DNA of 64,000 nucleotides, taken from positions 971,623 to 1,035,622 of the forward strand of contig JAQFVV010006471.1 in assembly GCA_028023455.1 (NCBI GenBank), read 5' to 3'. Within the stretch, counting starts at the first letter, position 1. Each line of letters opens with the position of its first letter. The translations under genes and the position numbers were made by a program. This document shows positions 50,331 to 62,159 of the stretch, in pieces. The DNA comes from Epiperipatus broadwayi. Lineage: Eukaryota; Onychophora; Udeonychophora; Euonychophora; Peripatidae. The notes under the pieces are model-generated. The model did not search any database and was not told the origin of the DNA. It worked only from the letters and a program-made list of their open reading frames with translations.

Positions 50331-50639
50331 GCTATGTTTAAGTCAGTCTCCAGTTTGTTTAGTTAATTTAAACATGTTGACTTTACCACGTTCTTGCATC
50401 ATAAATTAATGTCTGCACTTCCTCTCTACCTAGCCAAATTCATCCCTATGTTTAATAATGTTTTGTTTTTCTTTTATTTCAAAAATTGTAAGTTACAACT
50501 AAATCTTATGTACATACATGGGTACTTTCTTGTTATTTGTAAATAATTCCATTAAATGAAATTTAGACAATTTTATACTAACAATAAACTGTAATTATAA
50601 TAGCAACAAAGTTGTAGACATCCATTATTTTATATGTGT

Positions 50640-50835
50640 GAACCTGATCAGTACTTTGTCTAGGATGCCTACGAGTCTTGTCTCTACCTGATCACTGGGT
50701 TGTATTAAGAAAATTAACTCTTGTGAGGCTAAGGGAATGAGTCAGTTATGATCAAGAGGGATGGGTGAGATTCGAACCCCCTTTACCTATGTCTCTGGGT
50801 TGAGTTAAAGCAATTATACTTTCTGACCGTAACAA
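50640..50835 (-). repeat. tRNA-derived SINE (family 2)
   Basis: On the minus strand a pol III B-box GGTTCGAATCT (50778-50768) follows about 50 bases after an A-box-like segment CGGTCAGAAAGTATAATTGC near 50829-50810. A tRNA-unrelated body of about 120 bp follows, reading CCTTAGCCTCACAAGAG and on to CTGATCAGGT. Such a head-body structure is typical of SINEs. Only one copy is in the window, so family status is inferred. Confidence 0.6.
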
Positions 50836-53679
50836 TAGTGGCTTATTCAGGATATGCTTTTTATAGAAAAGTAACATCTACATATCTTTTAATTAATCTA
50901 TATATGTATGTGTGTAAAGTATGATTGATTACCAAAAATAGATAGAAATAAAAGTATATTTTGGGATGAAAACTTGGTAAATAGATTACTAAATGTAAAC
51001 ATCGAGACACCACCCCCAACTTATAGGTTTAAATTAATTTGAGCTCCAGTTTCATACAATTTAGATTAATAAATAAAAGGTAATAATTGTGTAATAAATA
51101 AAATACATCTATATACAAATCAAAAATAAAGGATATAAAAAAATTTGAGAGTAATACTAAACATTTTTTTCTAGATGTATATTTCACTCACAATATTAAA
51201 CTAAAATAAACAGGTTTAACATCTAAATTGTCTAAGATAATCAACTGTAGTATGATAGATTCAATATAAGGATGACGTTAATACAGTATATTATTTCCGT
51301 AATCGACCCAGTTCACTCAACATCTACCCCCTTCATACTTCTTTTTTTTTAATTGATATCAATAAAAAAATTCAGTACATTTATATGGAAAAACCGCTTT
51401 TTTAAAAGGCCATGCCACATTCTCTCTATATACATAGCACAGAAATGATTTTATAAAAAGCATTTGCTGCAAAACTTTAAACGAGACTATTATAAGTAAG
51501 TTATTAAATTAAACATTTCATTGCAGAAGTCTCCTTAAACAATAATTGTAAAGTTAATCACTTCTTAAAATATGCGGCATAGTCTCTCTCTCTCTCTCTC
51601 TCTCCCCTCCCTCCCTCCCTCTCTTTCTATATATATATATTTGCTTCCTTCTGCCTTTTTTTTGTTATTATTAAAATTTTAGGAATGCAATTTACCATAT
51701 TTAAATTAACTGTTAAAATATATGTAACAAAATAAACACTAGATTTGACTTGTACTAAAATAAAATAACTAAAAATTATTATACTGTATATACATATTGT
51801 TCAAAAAGATAAATTGTTATCTATTATTATAAATATATAAATTAAAATTATTTTATACATATTACGCTGAAGCTTTGATATATTCAAAGCTACTGCGAAT
51901 TTAGAGACATATAATTTTATTACTAAATCAGCTGACAAACAACTATAAAGGTCAACGTACCTGTAATCATATCAACACGTGTCATTTGAATAATGTTATC
52001 CTTCTTACTTAATGTAATTAATTATCGTAATACTTTCGTCATTTGCCGTCGAGCATTTTGTAAAAAAGTAAGCCTTTTATAACATATCTCTCAGATTTCC
52101 CCCATCAAGTTTCGCTTTTCGTCTTTAGTGAAACTACGAGGATATATTTTAAATAATTAAAAAAAGATTAGAATATTTCCCTGTCCATTCGAATATTTTA
52201 ATTTTAGTACTAAAACAAAAAAGTACTGGATTAATATTGCTAATTAAATAAACCAAGTTCTGCGAGTAGTTTTACTCTCTCATGCAAGGGTCTAAGGGAA
52301 GTTTTTTTCTCATCCTAACATTTTTTTCCAAGAGCTTACTGTGCTTAGACTTAACTCACCCTTAGGACATATTAACATAAAACTTTGGGTGTACCCTTTC
52401 AAAAGTGGTTAATCCACTGTAAAATAGTATGTCAAATCTGTCGTACCATTTTTTTTTTTTTTTTAGTAGTAAGAGGACAAATTCTTTCCTTTGAATATAA
52501 AGTAGCAATACATTTTTTTTTCGCTTCATCCAGCAACTGCTTGCACATTGTTATTATTTATTTATTGTAACTGTACAGCTAGTAATTATAAAATTAATAT
52601 CCAACTGTAGTCATTCAATAACAGCATTTTAACGTATTTTTATAAACTTTCATTATTTAAGTTATAATGAATCATCATATTTAATAAATATATTTACAAA
52701 AGAAATTTATTTCTCAAAACAGATTTCTTTACATGTATGGTTATATTTATACACATATATATGTTAAGCGAGCGTGTTCGATGCAGCTTCTCTAGTCCAA
52801 AGATTCTTACTTGGCAAAATGATACTGTGGTCAAATAATAAAAATCCTTAATCACTATCAGTTATATCCTAGCGTTACTTTCTGCTAGTCTTAAAAGAAA
52901 ATGTTGTAATATCCTGTGTTCAAAATTTATTATAAAATAGTTATTCCATAAAATCACAGAAAAAAATCTTAGGACATGCTGCTTTCAACCATTGATTTTT
53001 TACTATAAATAACAATTGTAAAATTTTTCCAAAATGATCAAGCAAATTCTTTTGATCTCACCAGTAAAAAAAAGTATGTTGTGAAATTTAATGTGACTTC
53101 CAATAATAAATGGAAACATGATAATATGTCATGCCATTAAGGTGATAGTCTAATTTATTTTTCTCAATAGTCAAAAGTTAGATGTAAAATAATTATTAGG
53201 AACGACTTTATTGACTGGCAGGACAGAATTATTTAGAGATGTGATATAAATATTTTAAAGACAGCTTTTATAGCAGTATACCACATTCTACTTCTGAAAT
53301 ACTGTTCAAATTTAACTTCTGGGCTGATTAAACATTACTATGACCAATGTTAATGGATCATTCAAATCTTTATTTTTTCTGCCACTTCCTATTTGTTCAA
53401 TATTTGTATATCAACTATCCCTTTATCAAAGATGAAAAGGTATATTATCTCACACAAAAAAATATAAATATATATCAAATAAATCAGACACAATTAACTC
53501 AAGACAAAGTTTTAAATTAAGATCTCTTTTCTAGATATTTAATTAAGAAATTCTTTAAACAACCAATAAAAAAACAGTTGGGTGTGATCTTTCTACATTA
53601 AAATTCCTTAGGACTATTCATCACCACTGTGTTAATCTTTTCTATAAATAGAACTTTACAACTACTGACTCATTGTCTT
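50836..53679. other. A/T-rich non-coding stretch
   Basis: No gene seen. (TC)n at 51583-51604 runs into C/T-rich CCCT repeats up to about 51625. Poly-T at 52449-52464. Confidence 0.45.
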
Positions 53680-53786
53680 GCATTGTTAGCTGAGAGGTAT
53701 AGCAGCCACCATGCAAGCAAATAGTTGGTTGCAGACGGTTGTGGGTTCACGTCCCGGCCGATGCTATGACATATGAAAAAAAAAAA
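53680..53786 (+). repeat. tRNA-derived SINE (family 1), plus-strand copy
   Basis: The 85-nt tRNA-like head (53680-53764) has pairing ends GCATT/GATGC, an A-box TTAGCTGAGAGGT (53686-53698) and a B-box GGTTCACGTCC (53744-53754). The tail TATGACATATG and a poly-A run follow. Same structure and high similarity to the 47.6-kb copy. Confidence 0.75.
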
Positions 53787-53789
53787 CTA

Positions 53790-55522
53790 TCTAATTGAAT
53801 TAAATAAAATCACTAGAGAATCTATCTTCTAAATGAAATCTTAATAGATTTTTTTTTATAAAATCTGTGGGTATATAAAAAAGAAATGTTGAATGGATAA
53901 ATCAACATTTTTCAAATTATATATATTTTTAGGAATCATCATTGGTATTTACTTATGAATGTCTCATTCATAAATGAGCTGTAATCTTTTCACTTGTTTT
54001 ATTTTATCTTAGTTATGCTTAAAATATTTTTTTATAAATTTTTGTGTTATGTCTTGTCTTTGCTTTATTTTGAATCTATGCTCATTGTTTCATAATATAA
54101 GTTAAAACAGATAAAATATTTAAAAAAAACACAACTCTTTTTAAAAACAACTCAGTTTTCTAAATGCACTCTGAATCATTTTTATTTCATCCATTTGCAT
54201 GTGTCTATGTTAGTAGTACTGTTATTTCAATAATTATCCACTTTTTCATTTACTTCAGTGTTTTCAAACAGTACAGATCATTAAACAATATGCAATTTTT
54301 AGACTAAATTTTATTGTAAGCTATCTTATTTCGAATAATTTTTATTTATTGGGTTTTTTGATAACAAATGAAGATCCATCTGCAAATGAATGTTAACTTA
54401 GAATATCATAAGCTTAAAACCTAATTTTTAGAGAATATTTTGATTTTTAAAATATTCCTAATTAATTAGAAGAAAACAATTTATAGAAATTTGAAATTTA
54501 TTGAGGTTTTAATATTCTTATACATGTTGTTTATAATATAAGTAATTCCGAGTGAAAGATATAAAGACTGTAAGTACATTCAAATGTTTTATTAATTAAC
54601 AATAATGTTTACATTCTCAAAGTTAAGATTCTTTAATTTATTAAGACTGAAAAGCCTAACATTATATATTTAATTAATTATAATTTAAAATATAAAGTTT
54701 ACCACAGGTGAGGTTACTCAAAAATAGAAGTCTATAGTAAGAGTATAATATGATTGTCTGTTTTTAATTGCTGTTGATTCATGGACTATTTTTAAGTATC
54801 TGATTAACTGTAAGGGCATGATTGTTTAAAATTCAGGTGAGATGAAATTTTCTTCCACTATCAACTGTATTATAATGTAGCTGTTAAAGAAGATATAACT
54901 CAGTATACTTATCACATATACATCTGCATGTTATTGAAATTGTACTAGATGTAATATTTTATACAATCAATACTTCTTACCTAAATGCTAAAAGTAAATC
55001 ATCTTAGTCATATAGCCAAAGTAAGCATATATTTAATTCAAATGTCCTGGTTTTAAATTTTTTTTAAAAAAAAGGTAATCTTACACAAAAGACACCAAAA
55101 ATATTAAAACTCATTGACAATAGTTAAAAAAGTATAGATAAGAGAAATTTGAAATTAAATCAAAGAAGGCTGATTATCAACATTTTAGTTTTATAAGATA
55201 CATGATAGAGCATATAACATTCACCAATAAATCATCCCTGATATTTTTATATAGTTTGGAAGATTTCACTACAAAAAAAGAACACTAATACAACTCATGT
55301 ATAAATACTCTACCTCTGATAAACAGGATATCTATAAAGTCTATGTGCAATTTAAAAAATCTATAACTTTATTAGTATTTGTGATAGAAAAAATTCTGTA
55401 AAAAGTATTAGAGAGCTTAATGTACCTAGTTTTAAGTAAAATTATTTAGTAACTCTTCAACATAATAATTTAATAATTTTTCAAAACTTTAAAAATACTT
55501 ATTTTTCAGAATTATGTGACCC
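53790..55522. other. A/T-rich non-coding stretch
   Basis: No gene or repeat recognised. Confidence 0.45.
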
Positions 55523-56265
55523 ATGGCTTCAACTAAAGAAAAGGTAAACTGTATCCTTTAATTGGCTGAACTGAAATCTACTATTGCTGTACAAAAAAAG
55601 TTTAGAACTGAATACAGTATACAACCACCACATAGGAACTCTATTGTCAAATGGATGAAAAAATTCAAAGAGACAAGCTCAATCCATGATAAGCCACAGT
55701 CTGGTAGGCCATGTATCAGCAAAGAAAGTGTAGCATCTGTAGAACAATTCTTTATGGTAAGTCCAAGAAAATCATTAAGATGAGCATCAATAAAACTGGA
55801 CTTTCAAAGTCCATTGTTTATAAGATTTTGTGGAAAAGACTTCATATGAAACTTTACAAAATTCACTTGCATCAAATGTTCTTAGAAGAGGACTATCATG
55901 TATGGCTAACTTTCTGCCATCAGTTCAATGAAAAACTTGGTACTGATAATGTATTTGTGAGTAGTTTAATGTTCCCTGATGAAGCAACATTTCACATTAT
56001 TGGCAAGGTCAGCAGGCATAATTGCCAAAATTTGGAGAACTGAAAACCCAAATGAAACAGTTGAACATGAAAGAGACACTCTTAAAGTTAAGGTGTGCTG
56101 TCTTTGGGGAAAAAATCCAAATCATAGAGTTAAAAAAAAGTTCATGTTATTAATGGTGACATCTACTTAATTAGATATGCTGCAGAATTGCTTTATTCTT
56201 CAGCTTGAACAATTAGGACTAAAAGATAATATAGTATTTCCTTGCCACTTTGCTCTGCTTAAATA
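55523..56265 (+). pseudogene. Tc1/mariner-superfamily transposase, inactivated and truncated
   Basis: From an ATG at 55523 the frame reads MASTKEKVNCIL, then a TAA, then continues as a helix-turn-helix DNA-binding region (RNSIVKWMKKF) and the GRP linker (KPQSGRPCISKE, near 55690-55720). After a frame change it continues with SIVYKILWKRLHMKLYKIHL, then FPDEATFHI with the first catalytic Asp near 55980, then SRHNCQNLENxENP-like text. After further breaks, YLDMLQN...LEQLGLKDNIVF appears near 56165-56240. The expected FQQDGAPPH block with the second Asp is not there; the match stops near 56265. At least one stop and three frame changes are present. Terminal inverted repeats were not recognised. 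Confidence 0.85.
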
Positions 56266-56269
56266 ATCA

Positions 56270-59200
56270 TGTAATTTATAATATTAAACAGATTTTTCAT
56301 CCCCTGTAGAAATAATAAATAATAACAGTATAATACCAGTGAATGTTACAAGTAAAATATATTTTATATAAGAAATTCTCCATTGGGCAATGTTTCAGGA
56401 TCACATCATGCACATTCCACTTTGAGTGAAGTTAAGCATCCCTACATTTGATTACAACTATAAATTGATATCCTTCCATAATAAATGGACATCCTAACGG
56501 TGTGGTTCCAATAAATTTCATTTGTAAAATTTAATTATAAAATGCATATATATTTATAATTATGTTATTTGTGTGCAGGTGGCAATTTCATAAATGATTA
56601 TGATCTTAGACACAATTTATTTTTGATTGACTCAGTCAGTGAGCAGTATCAGATAATTTTATGGATGGTGTTTAATTAGGATGTAAAATTAAAAATTTCA
56701 ATCATAAAATTGAGAATGAAGAGAGACACCAGACATAATCAATTTTCTAATGCAACATTCTTTAAAAGAAAACCAATGTTATACATTTTATTTTCCCAAA
56801 TCTTATTTCATAAGTATGTTCAGTATCAAATTTATCAAAGATAATTTATTAATGAAAGCCTAGAAGTTATTTTGACAAACATTCTCTCTAGGAAGTTGTG
56901 ATAGTTAATGCATCATCTTTAATGTACTTTCCTTAGCAATTTAACCATTAATAAAGATAAATAAAAGTATATATTCTACCATAAGAGTTCTACAAGCACA
57001 AATATATAATAAATAAACTAGGAATTATATTTTGGATGTAAATAATACATTGAGAGACCCAGATACACTTCATCTGGAATCTTATTAAATACCACATTTA
57101 TCCTCTAGTGAAAATGTAAAAATAAACACTTCTCTACACAATTAACTATACCTCTTAATCCAATGACTCTACAAGATAACTGCAGTCAAAATAAATATCT
57201 ACAATTATTTCTTTTATGTTTTAACAAAAACAAAACAATATCTATCCTTTCTCAGTGAATGCAACAAACTAGACAATAGATTTAAATTGCTGGATTATCC
57301 ATTTATTACATATGTCTGAGTACCTGCTCATTATGTTTTCTAAATACAGATCTATCATAGCTTTCTTTGAGTTATAAACATTAATTTACTTATTAGGTAT
57401 ATGCTGTAAGAATTACTGATGCACTCTGTGTATGCATTTTGTTTCCATGGGTATACTTTTTAATTTCTCTCAGAAATAAAATCTGTTCAATCCCAACATA
57501 ATAGTATCAATTTTATGTAATGATAAAAGGAAGAAAGAGTGGGTAGAAGATCAGTTGGTTTATTCATAGAATATTGATTTAATATATTACACATGGCAAC
57601 ACAGCTGGGAAGAAAACATATATAAACTACAGCCTGATTAATTAAGTCACTACCATTTATATTTATCAGACATACAAATATTTGCAATTCTTGAGGACCA
57701 TGTAAATCAGAATATCTATTAGGAATTCTGCTGACTCCTTCAGTCTGTTACACTAGTCCATATTGGCCAATACATTGGAAATATAGATTCTAACATTGGA
57801 TCCTATTTGCTATACTATCCCAGACATTTTTTTTTATATTTATGAGAGCAATCTTATTTTTTCTATCCTGTAAATATTATTTCATCTCTTCTTCTTTTAT
57901 TCTGACTTTTTAAATTAGTGTTGTTACTCTTATTTTGAGTTATCATCACCATTGGCAGCACTACCAGTATTTCAATCACAGAAAAAATATGCATTTAATA
58001 TGTGCCTATATGTGAGTTTGTTGGTTTTAATTTCCCTTACAAATAAATGCAGACTTAAATAGATAACTATAATTACTTTGAATAAAAAATGACTATTTAT
58101 CACACTGGAAAATGGTTGAAGTATATTAAAATTCGTTAATAATTTTATCATAAAATAAACTATTTTAAATAACCAAATCTTAATATTATTAAATAAAATA
58201 TTTAAAAAATTTATTACAGATCAAATTAACAAATGTAATTTATGGAATGATACCAACTATAAAGGACCTCGTGGGATAGTGTCTACAAGATTCTTAGCAA
58301 TGATCTAGGTTTAAATTTGGATGTATCTTAGATCCTTTTTAAAAACATAATTGAGTTTTCCAAAGCAAGCTTAGAAATTTTAGGTAACCGGATTATGGCA
58401 ATCATATTAACATCTAGTATTGCTTTCTGGCTGGATTTGTGAATACTTTTGGCTGTAAAGGAAGTTCCAAAAATTGAGTTGATCTGATAAGTGCCAAAGC
58501 ACTTATATATTTTTAAAAAAGATACTATTTTGTAACTATCATTGTTGATAAAGTGATCGTGTCATTAGGAGAACTAGACAATGTTTTACCTATTTCCAAA
58601 TTAAATTTATTTCATTTTAAAAGCATTGATGTGTGCCGGAAATAAAAGTAAAAAAAAAAAATCCAAAGCATTGACATAAATGTAAAAATGCTCATATTTA
58701 TTGACAGAAGTTTTTAATATTAGTTAATATTTTAATATCAATGTAACATAAAAGGTTTTAAAGTGACATTTGTCACTATGAATTGTTTATTTCTGAAGTC
58801 TTTAATAAAATGCATCCGAGCTTAACTTGTCTGTTAAGTGACTTTGAATATCAGATTTTTTTTTTTATTATTGATTTTAAAAAAGATTTTCACAAGAATA
58901 AATTTTCATGTTTAAATTAATTTACATTTACGATAATGCAAATATTTTTTTTGCATGTGAATAGTGCTTTATATATATTAAAATAAACATAATCATATAT
59001 TGTTAATGTATTTATTCAGTCCAAACAAAATACAGTCCAAACATTAATAAAAAAAATCCTATGGTATCCACCTGCTAATGTTGTTTTTTCCCCCTTCAAA
59101 CAATTAGACGACATCCAATCTAGTTAACCAATCCAGTATTAGTTGGGAAATGGGCATTTAGCAAGTGTTAGTTAGGAAGTAAAATCACACTTTAATCTGT

Positions 59201-60060
59201 GCTAGATAAGTATGGTCCAATTTAAAAAAAAACATGACTGTGATATATATATTTTTGATAGCTGCATAAATATTACTTTTTAAATATATTTTACAAATTT
59301 TAGAATGTGTTTGCTTATTTTATTTTAACAATAAACGACCCCTAAAAATTCTACTTGTATTGAACTGTAATCGATTATTTCTTATAATAAATGGTAGTGA
59401 TATAATGAATTGGAATCAATAGTCAGCGGTATACTATTCCAGAGTTTTCATAAAGCAGAGAATTACATGATAATTTGTTTAATTTGCTATATAATAAATT
59501 ATAAAAAGAAGATAACTGTAGAAGGAGTTTGCTGTTAATTGAAAGATGACTCTTTGATTTCTCTTTGAGGCCTTAAAGAACCAAGCTAGATAAATTCCTA
59601 ATGCCCACTCCATATGTTTTTGTTATTACAGCAGTTATTACTATATTATTATTGTACTGAACATGGATAGGCAACTCATGAACACTAATCAGCCAGCATG
59701 GTAACATTTATTGATTTGTTATCTCTCAGTTTAAGATCAAGAAACACCATGGTCTTTTTTTTCAATTGTCTCATAGCTGTTAACTAAAACAGCAGTTGAG
59801 TTCTCTTGAAGGCAGAATGAATGATTATGTGAATGAACTTTTTTAATAGAGATTTATAATCATGACAGACAAAACTAAATCATGGTCCTTATTCACAGAT
59901 GTGAAGTCATCAGCCAAGGCAATAGTTGGTGACTGAAGGTGGAAGAAGTTAAGAATATTCATATTGTGGATCCAGGCTGCCATTTGATAATGATCTTTTC
60001 TTATGTGCTTCAATTTCAAATCACTTTCAAATAAAGAAAGATTACAATATATTGTACTAG
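56270..60060. other. A/T-rich non-coding stretch
   Basis: No gene recognised. Short ORFs (57487-57687 minus, 59843-60070 minus) lack motifs; the latter lies just upstream of the RTE-type LINE and may be a shadow of its eroded 5' end. Confidence 0.45.
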
Positions 60061-60088
60061 AAAAACTCAAACATTGGAAGTATAAGGG

Positions 60089-60545
60089 GAGTAGGATTCA
60101 TTACAAATAAAAGGTGGAAAAACAACATTGTGGAGATTAAGAATGTGTTAAATAAAGTGGCAAGATTAATTATTTAATTTAATGGTATATACTAAATGCA
60201 GATAATTTAAGTTTATGTCCCAAAAGTTCTCAATGTGATGAGATAGGAAAGGATGTTTATATGGCTGTACAGATGAGTTTTGATCAGATCAAACAACCTT
60301 TTAAAGTTATCATGGAAAACTTTAATGCTAGAATTAGTAAACACATGAAAGATAAAAGTACTTTGGATAAATTTGGTTATGGTGATAGAAATGAGAGAGG
60401 ACGTAGACTTGTGGAGTTTGCAGAGAAATAAAAAATTCATATTATGATTTTTTTTTTTGAGAAATTTGCTATATGGAAATTGACATACGAGCATCGAAAT
60501 TAATGTATAGTCAAATTGGATTATATTTTGACTAGCAGAAAATAT
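60089..60545 (+). pseudogene. RTE LINE endonuclease domain, broken
   Basis: Segments across frames read VGFITNKRWKNNIVEIKNV, then a YVP-like strand, then ENFNARISKH (60317-60346; the catalytic GDFN.[RH]I box with its Asp changed to Asn), then KSTLDKFGYGDRNERGRRLVEFAEK, then a LDYILTSRK strand near 60510-60540. This is the AP-endonuclease domain that nicks the target for RTE retrotransposition. The GD-to-EN change and stops make it inactive. Confidence 0.8.
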
Positions 60546-61157
60546 ATATTTTAAGATTATAATGATCTTAATAATTCAACATTGAAGTTATCATTGACTA
60601 GAAAGATGCAAGATAAGTATTAACCTAAAACTAGAGAGACACAAATTATTAAAAAACAGTATTCAGTTGATATTCCTAATTTTCAGAAATGTTCCCAAAA
60701 AACTAAATTAGAACATGCAAATCATTTGCAAGTATTAATAGATTTTGAATGAAATTAATAGGAAGATAACTGATATACTTTTAAAAATTGCAATAATGAT
60801 AGCTAGTATTAAAAAAAAAACAATTGACCAGTAAAAGTTTTACTGAGACAAGACAATTGATAAAAAAAAATTGAGGAGTATGAATATATATAAAAATGAT
60901 GCTTTAAAAAAGGAATAAATATCTAGAAATTTGTAAAATGCTGTGAAAAAAAAAATAATGATTTAAGAAAGTATAATTGTGAACTAACATTAAAAACTAC
61001 ACAAGAAAATAAAAGACTCAAAAGTGTAAAACAACATTTTTTTGTTAAAACAGCCCAAACTCACTATATATATTGCCACACACAGCAAGCTAGAGTAATC
61101 AATGGATGTCAAAAGGCTTGTGCATAGAATCCCCATCTAGTTCCTACTCATCCAATA

Positions 61158-61199
61158 TCCCCAGACTAGTTTCTGGCTTATGGCCTTCATCAGTGAGGA
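61158..61199 (-). ncRNA. hammerhead ribozyme (family A, 61-kb inverted unit)
   Basis: Minus strand: UCCUCA (61199-61194), CUGAUGA (61193-61187), stem II GGC/GCC with an A-A mismatch at its base, GAAAC, two-base loop, GUC (61166-61164), UGGGGA (61163-61158). Core complete; only the first stem II pair is lost. Confidence 0.72.
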
Positions 61200-61345
61200 G
61201 CCTTGGATCTGAGAGCACTGCACCTAGATCTTAGGATCTAATACAACCCTCCAGAAACCACTTTTATCTCCATTTAACTGCAAAACTATGAGTCTTAAAC
61301 TGAAAACACCTTAATGTTATCAATCCAAGCTCTCAGATCCAAGGC

Positions 61346-61387
61346 TCCTCACTGATGAAGGTTATAAATCAGAAACTAGTCTGGGGA
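61346..61387 (+). ncRNA. hammerhead ribozyme (family A, 61-kb first plus unit)
   Basis: UCCUCA (61346-61351), CUGAUGA (61352-61358), weakened stem II (GGU/AUC plus A-A mismatch), GAAAC (61372-61376), GUC (61379-61381), UGGGGA (61382-61387). Core complete. Confidence 0.7.
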
Positions 61388-61825
61388 TATTGAATGAGTA
61401 GGCACTAAATGGGGATTTTATGCATAAGCCTTCTGGCATCCATTGATTACTCTAGCTTGCTGTGTGTGGCAATGTATCTAGTGAGTTTTGCCTGTTTTAA
61501 CAACAGTTATACACAAGCATAAGAGGAGGTGGTCATAAGATGTTTATTGGCTTAAAACCAATCCTGCCTAATAGGATAGTAGTGGCTATGGTTGTTAAAG
61601 AACCAAAGACACCAAAATGTGTGGGTACTGAACTGGGTTCAGACCCATATGACTATACAAGCTAATGGGCTTGGATTGAAAACATTAAGGTGTTTTCAGT
61701 TTAAGAGTCATAGTTTTGTAGTTAAATGAAGATAAAAGGTGGTTGCTGGAGGGTTGCATTGGATCCTTTGCTGGAGGGTTGCATTGGATCCTAAGATCTA
61801 GGTGCAGTGCTTTGAGATTCAAGGA

Positions 61826-61867
61826 TTCTCACTGATGAAGGCCATAAGCCAGAAACTAGTCTGGGGA
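61826..61867 (+). ncRNA. hammerhead ribozyme (family A, 61-kb second plus unit)
   Basis: UUCUCA (61826-61831), CUGAUGA (61832-61838), stem II GGC/GCC with loop CAUAA and a basal A-A mismatch, GAAAC (61852-61856), GUC (61859-61861), UGGGGA (61862-61867). The predicted cleavage site is exactly 480 nt from that of the first plus unit. Confidence 0.72.
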
Positions 61868-62159
61868 TGTTGGATAAGTAGGCACTAGATGGGGATTTTA
61901 TGCACAAGCCTTCTGGCATCCATTGATTACTCTAGCTTGCTGTGTGTGGCAATATGTATAGTGATTTTTGTCTGTTTTAACAACAGTTATACACAAGCAT
62001 AAGAGGAAGTGGTCATATGATGTTTATTGGCTTAAAACATTTTTGTATTGGTAGAAAATTTATTTTTACAATAAGAAAAAAAAGATGTTACTATTACTAA
62101 AATAGAGATGATATCATGAAATGTGTAGAAGTGGTCTATTAAAAATATATAGGAATAAA

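Larger units (their letters stand above)
48915..50635. other. A/T-rich stretch with a 60-bp degenerate tandem repeat
   Basis: No gene recognised; the minus-strand ORF 49724-49978 covers the tandem repeat and has no domain. Units with CCTCAGGCTATTTAA recur at 49874 and 49934, with a decayed third at 49993. A compound (TA)n(GA)n lies at 50290-50330. Confidence 0.5.
61042..62038. mobile_element. hammerhead repeat family A, inverted piece plus tandem units
   Basis: Starts with an inverted partial unit (61042-61318), followed on the plus strand by a partial unit (about 61330-61558) and a full unit (61559-62038). The direct repeat 61333-61558 versus 61811-62038 ends identically at TATTGGCTTAAAAC. 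The body between them matches the 40-kb unit. A short internal duplication (GCTGGAGGGTTGCATTGGAT, at about 61744 and 61770) is private to this copy. No ORF, so it cannot move on its own. Confidence 0.85.

Noticed and set aside
53680-53764. Functional tRNA gene
   Set aside because: The anticodon arm does not fold convincingly, and a second copy shares the same non-tRNA tail and poly-A, so a SINE is the better explanation.
61381-61410. Alternative long stem III for family A hammerhead (CUAGU pairing with ACUAG about 20 nt downstream)
   Set aside because: It leaves no acceptable NUH cleavage triplet, whereas the two-base-loop stem III gives GUC and a good stem I directly downstream.
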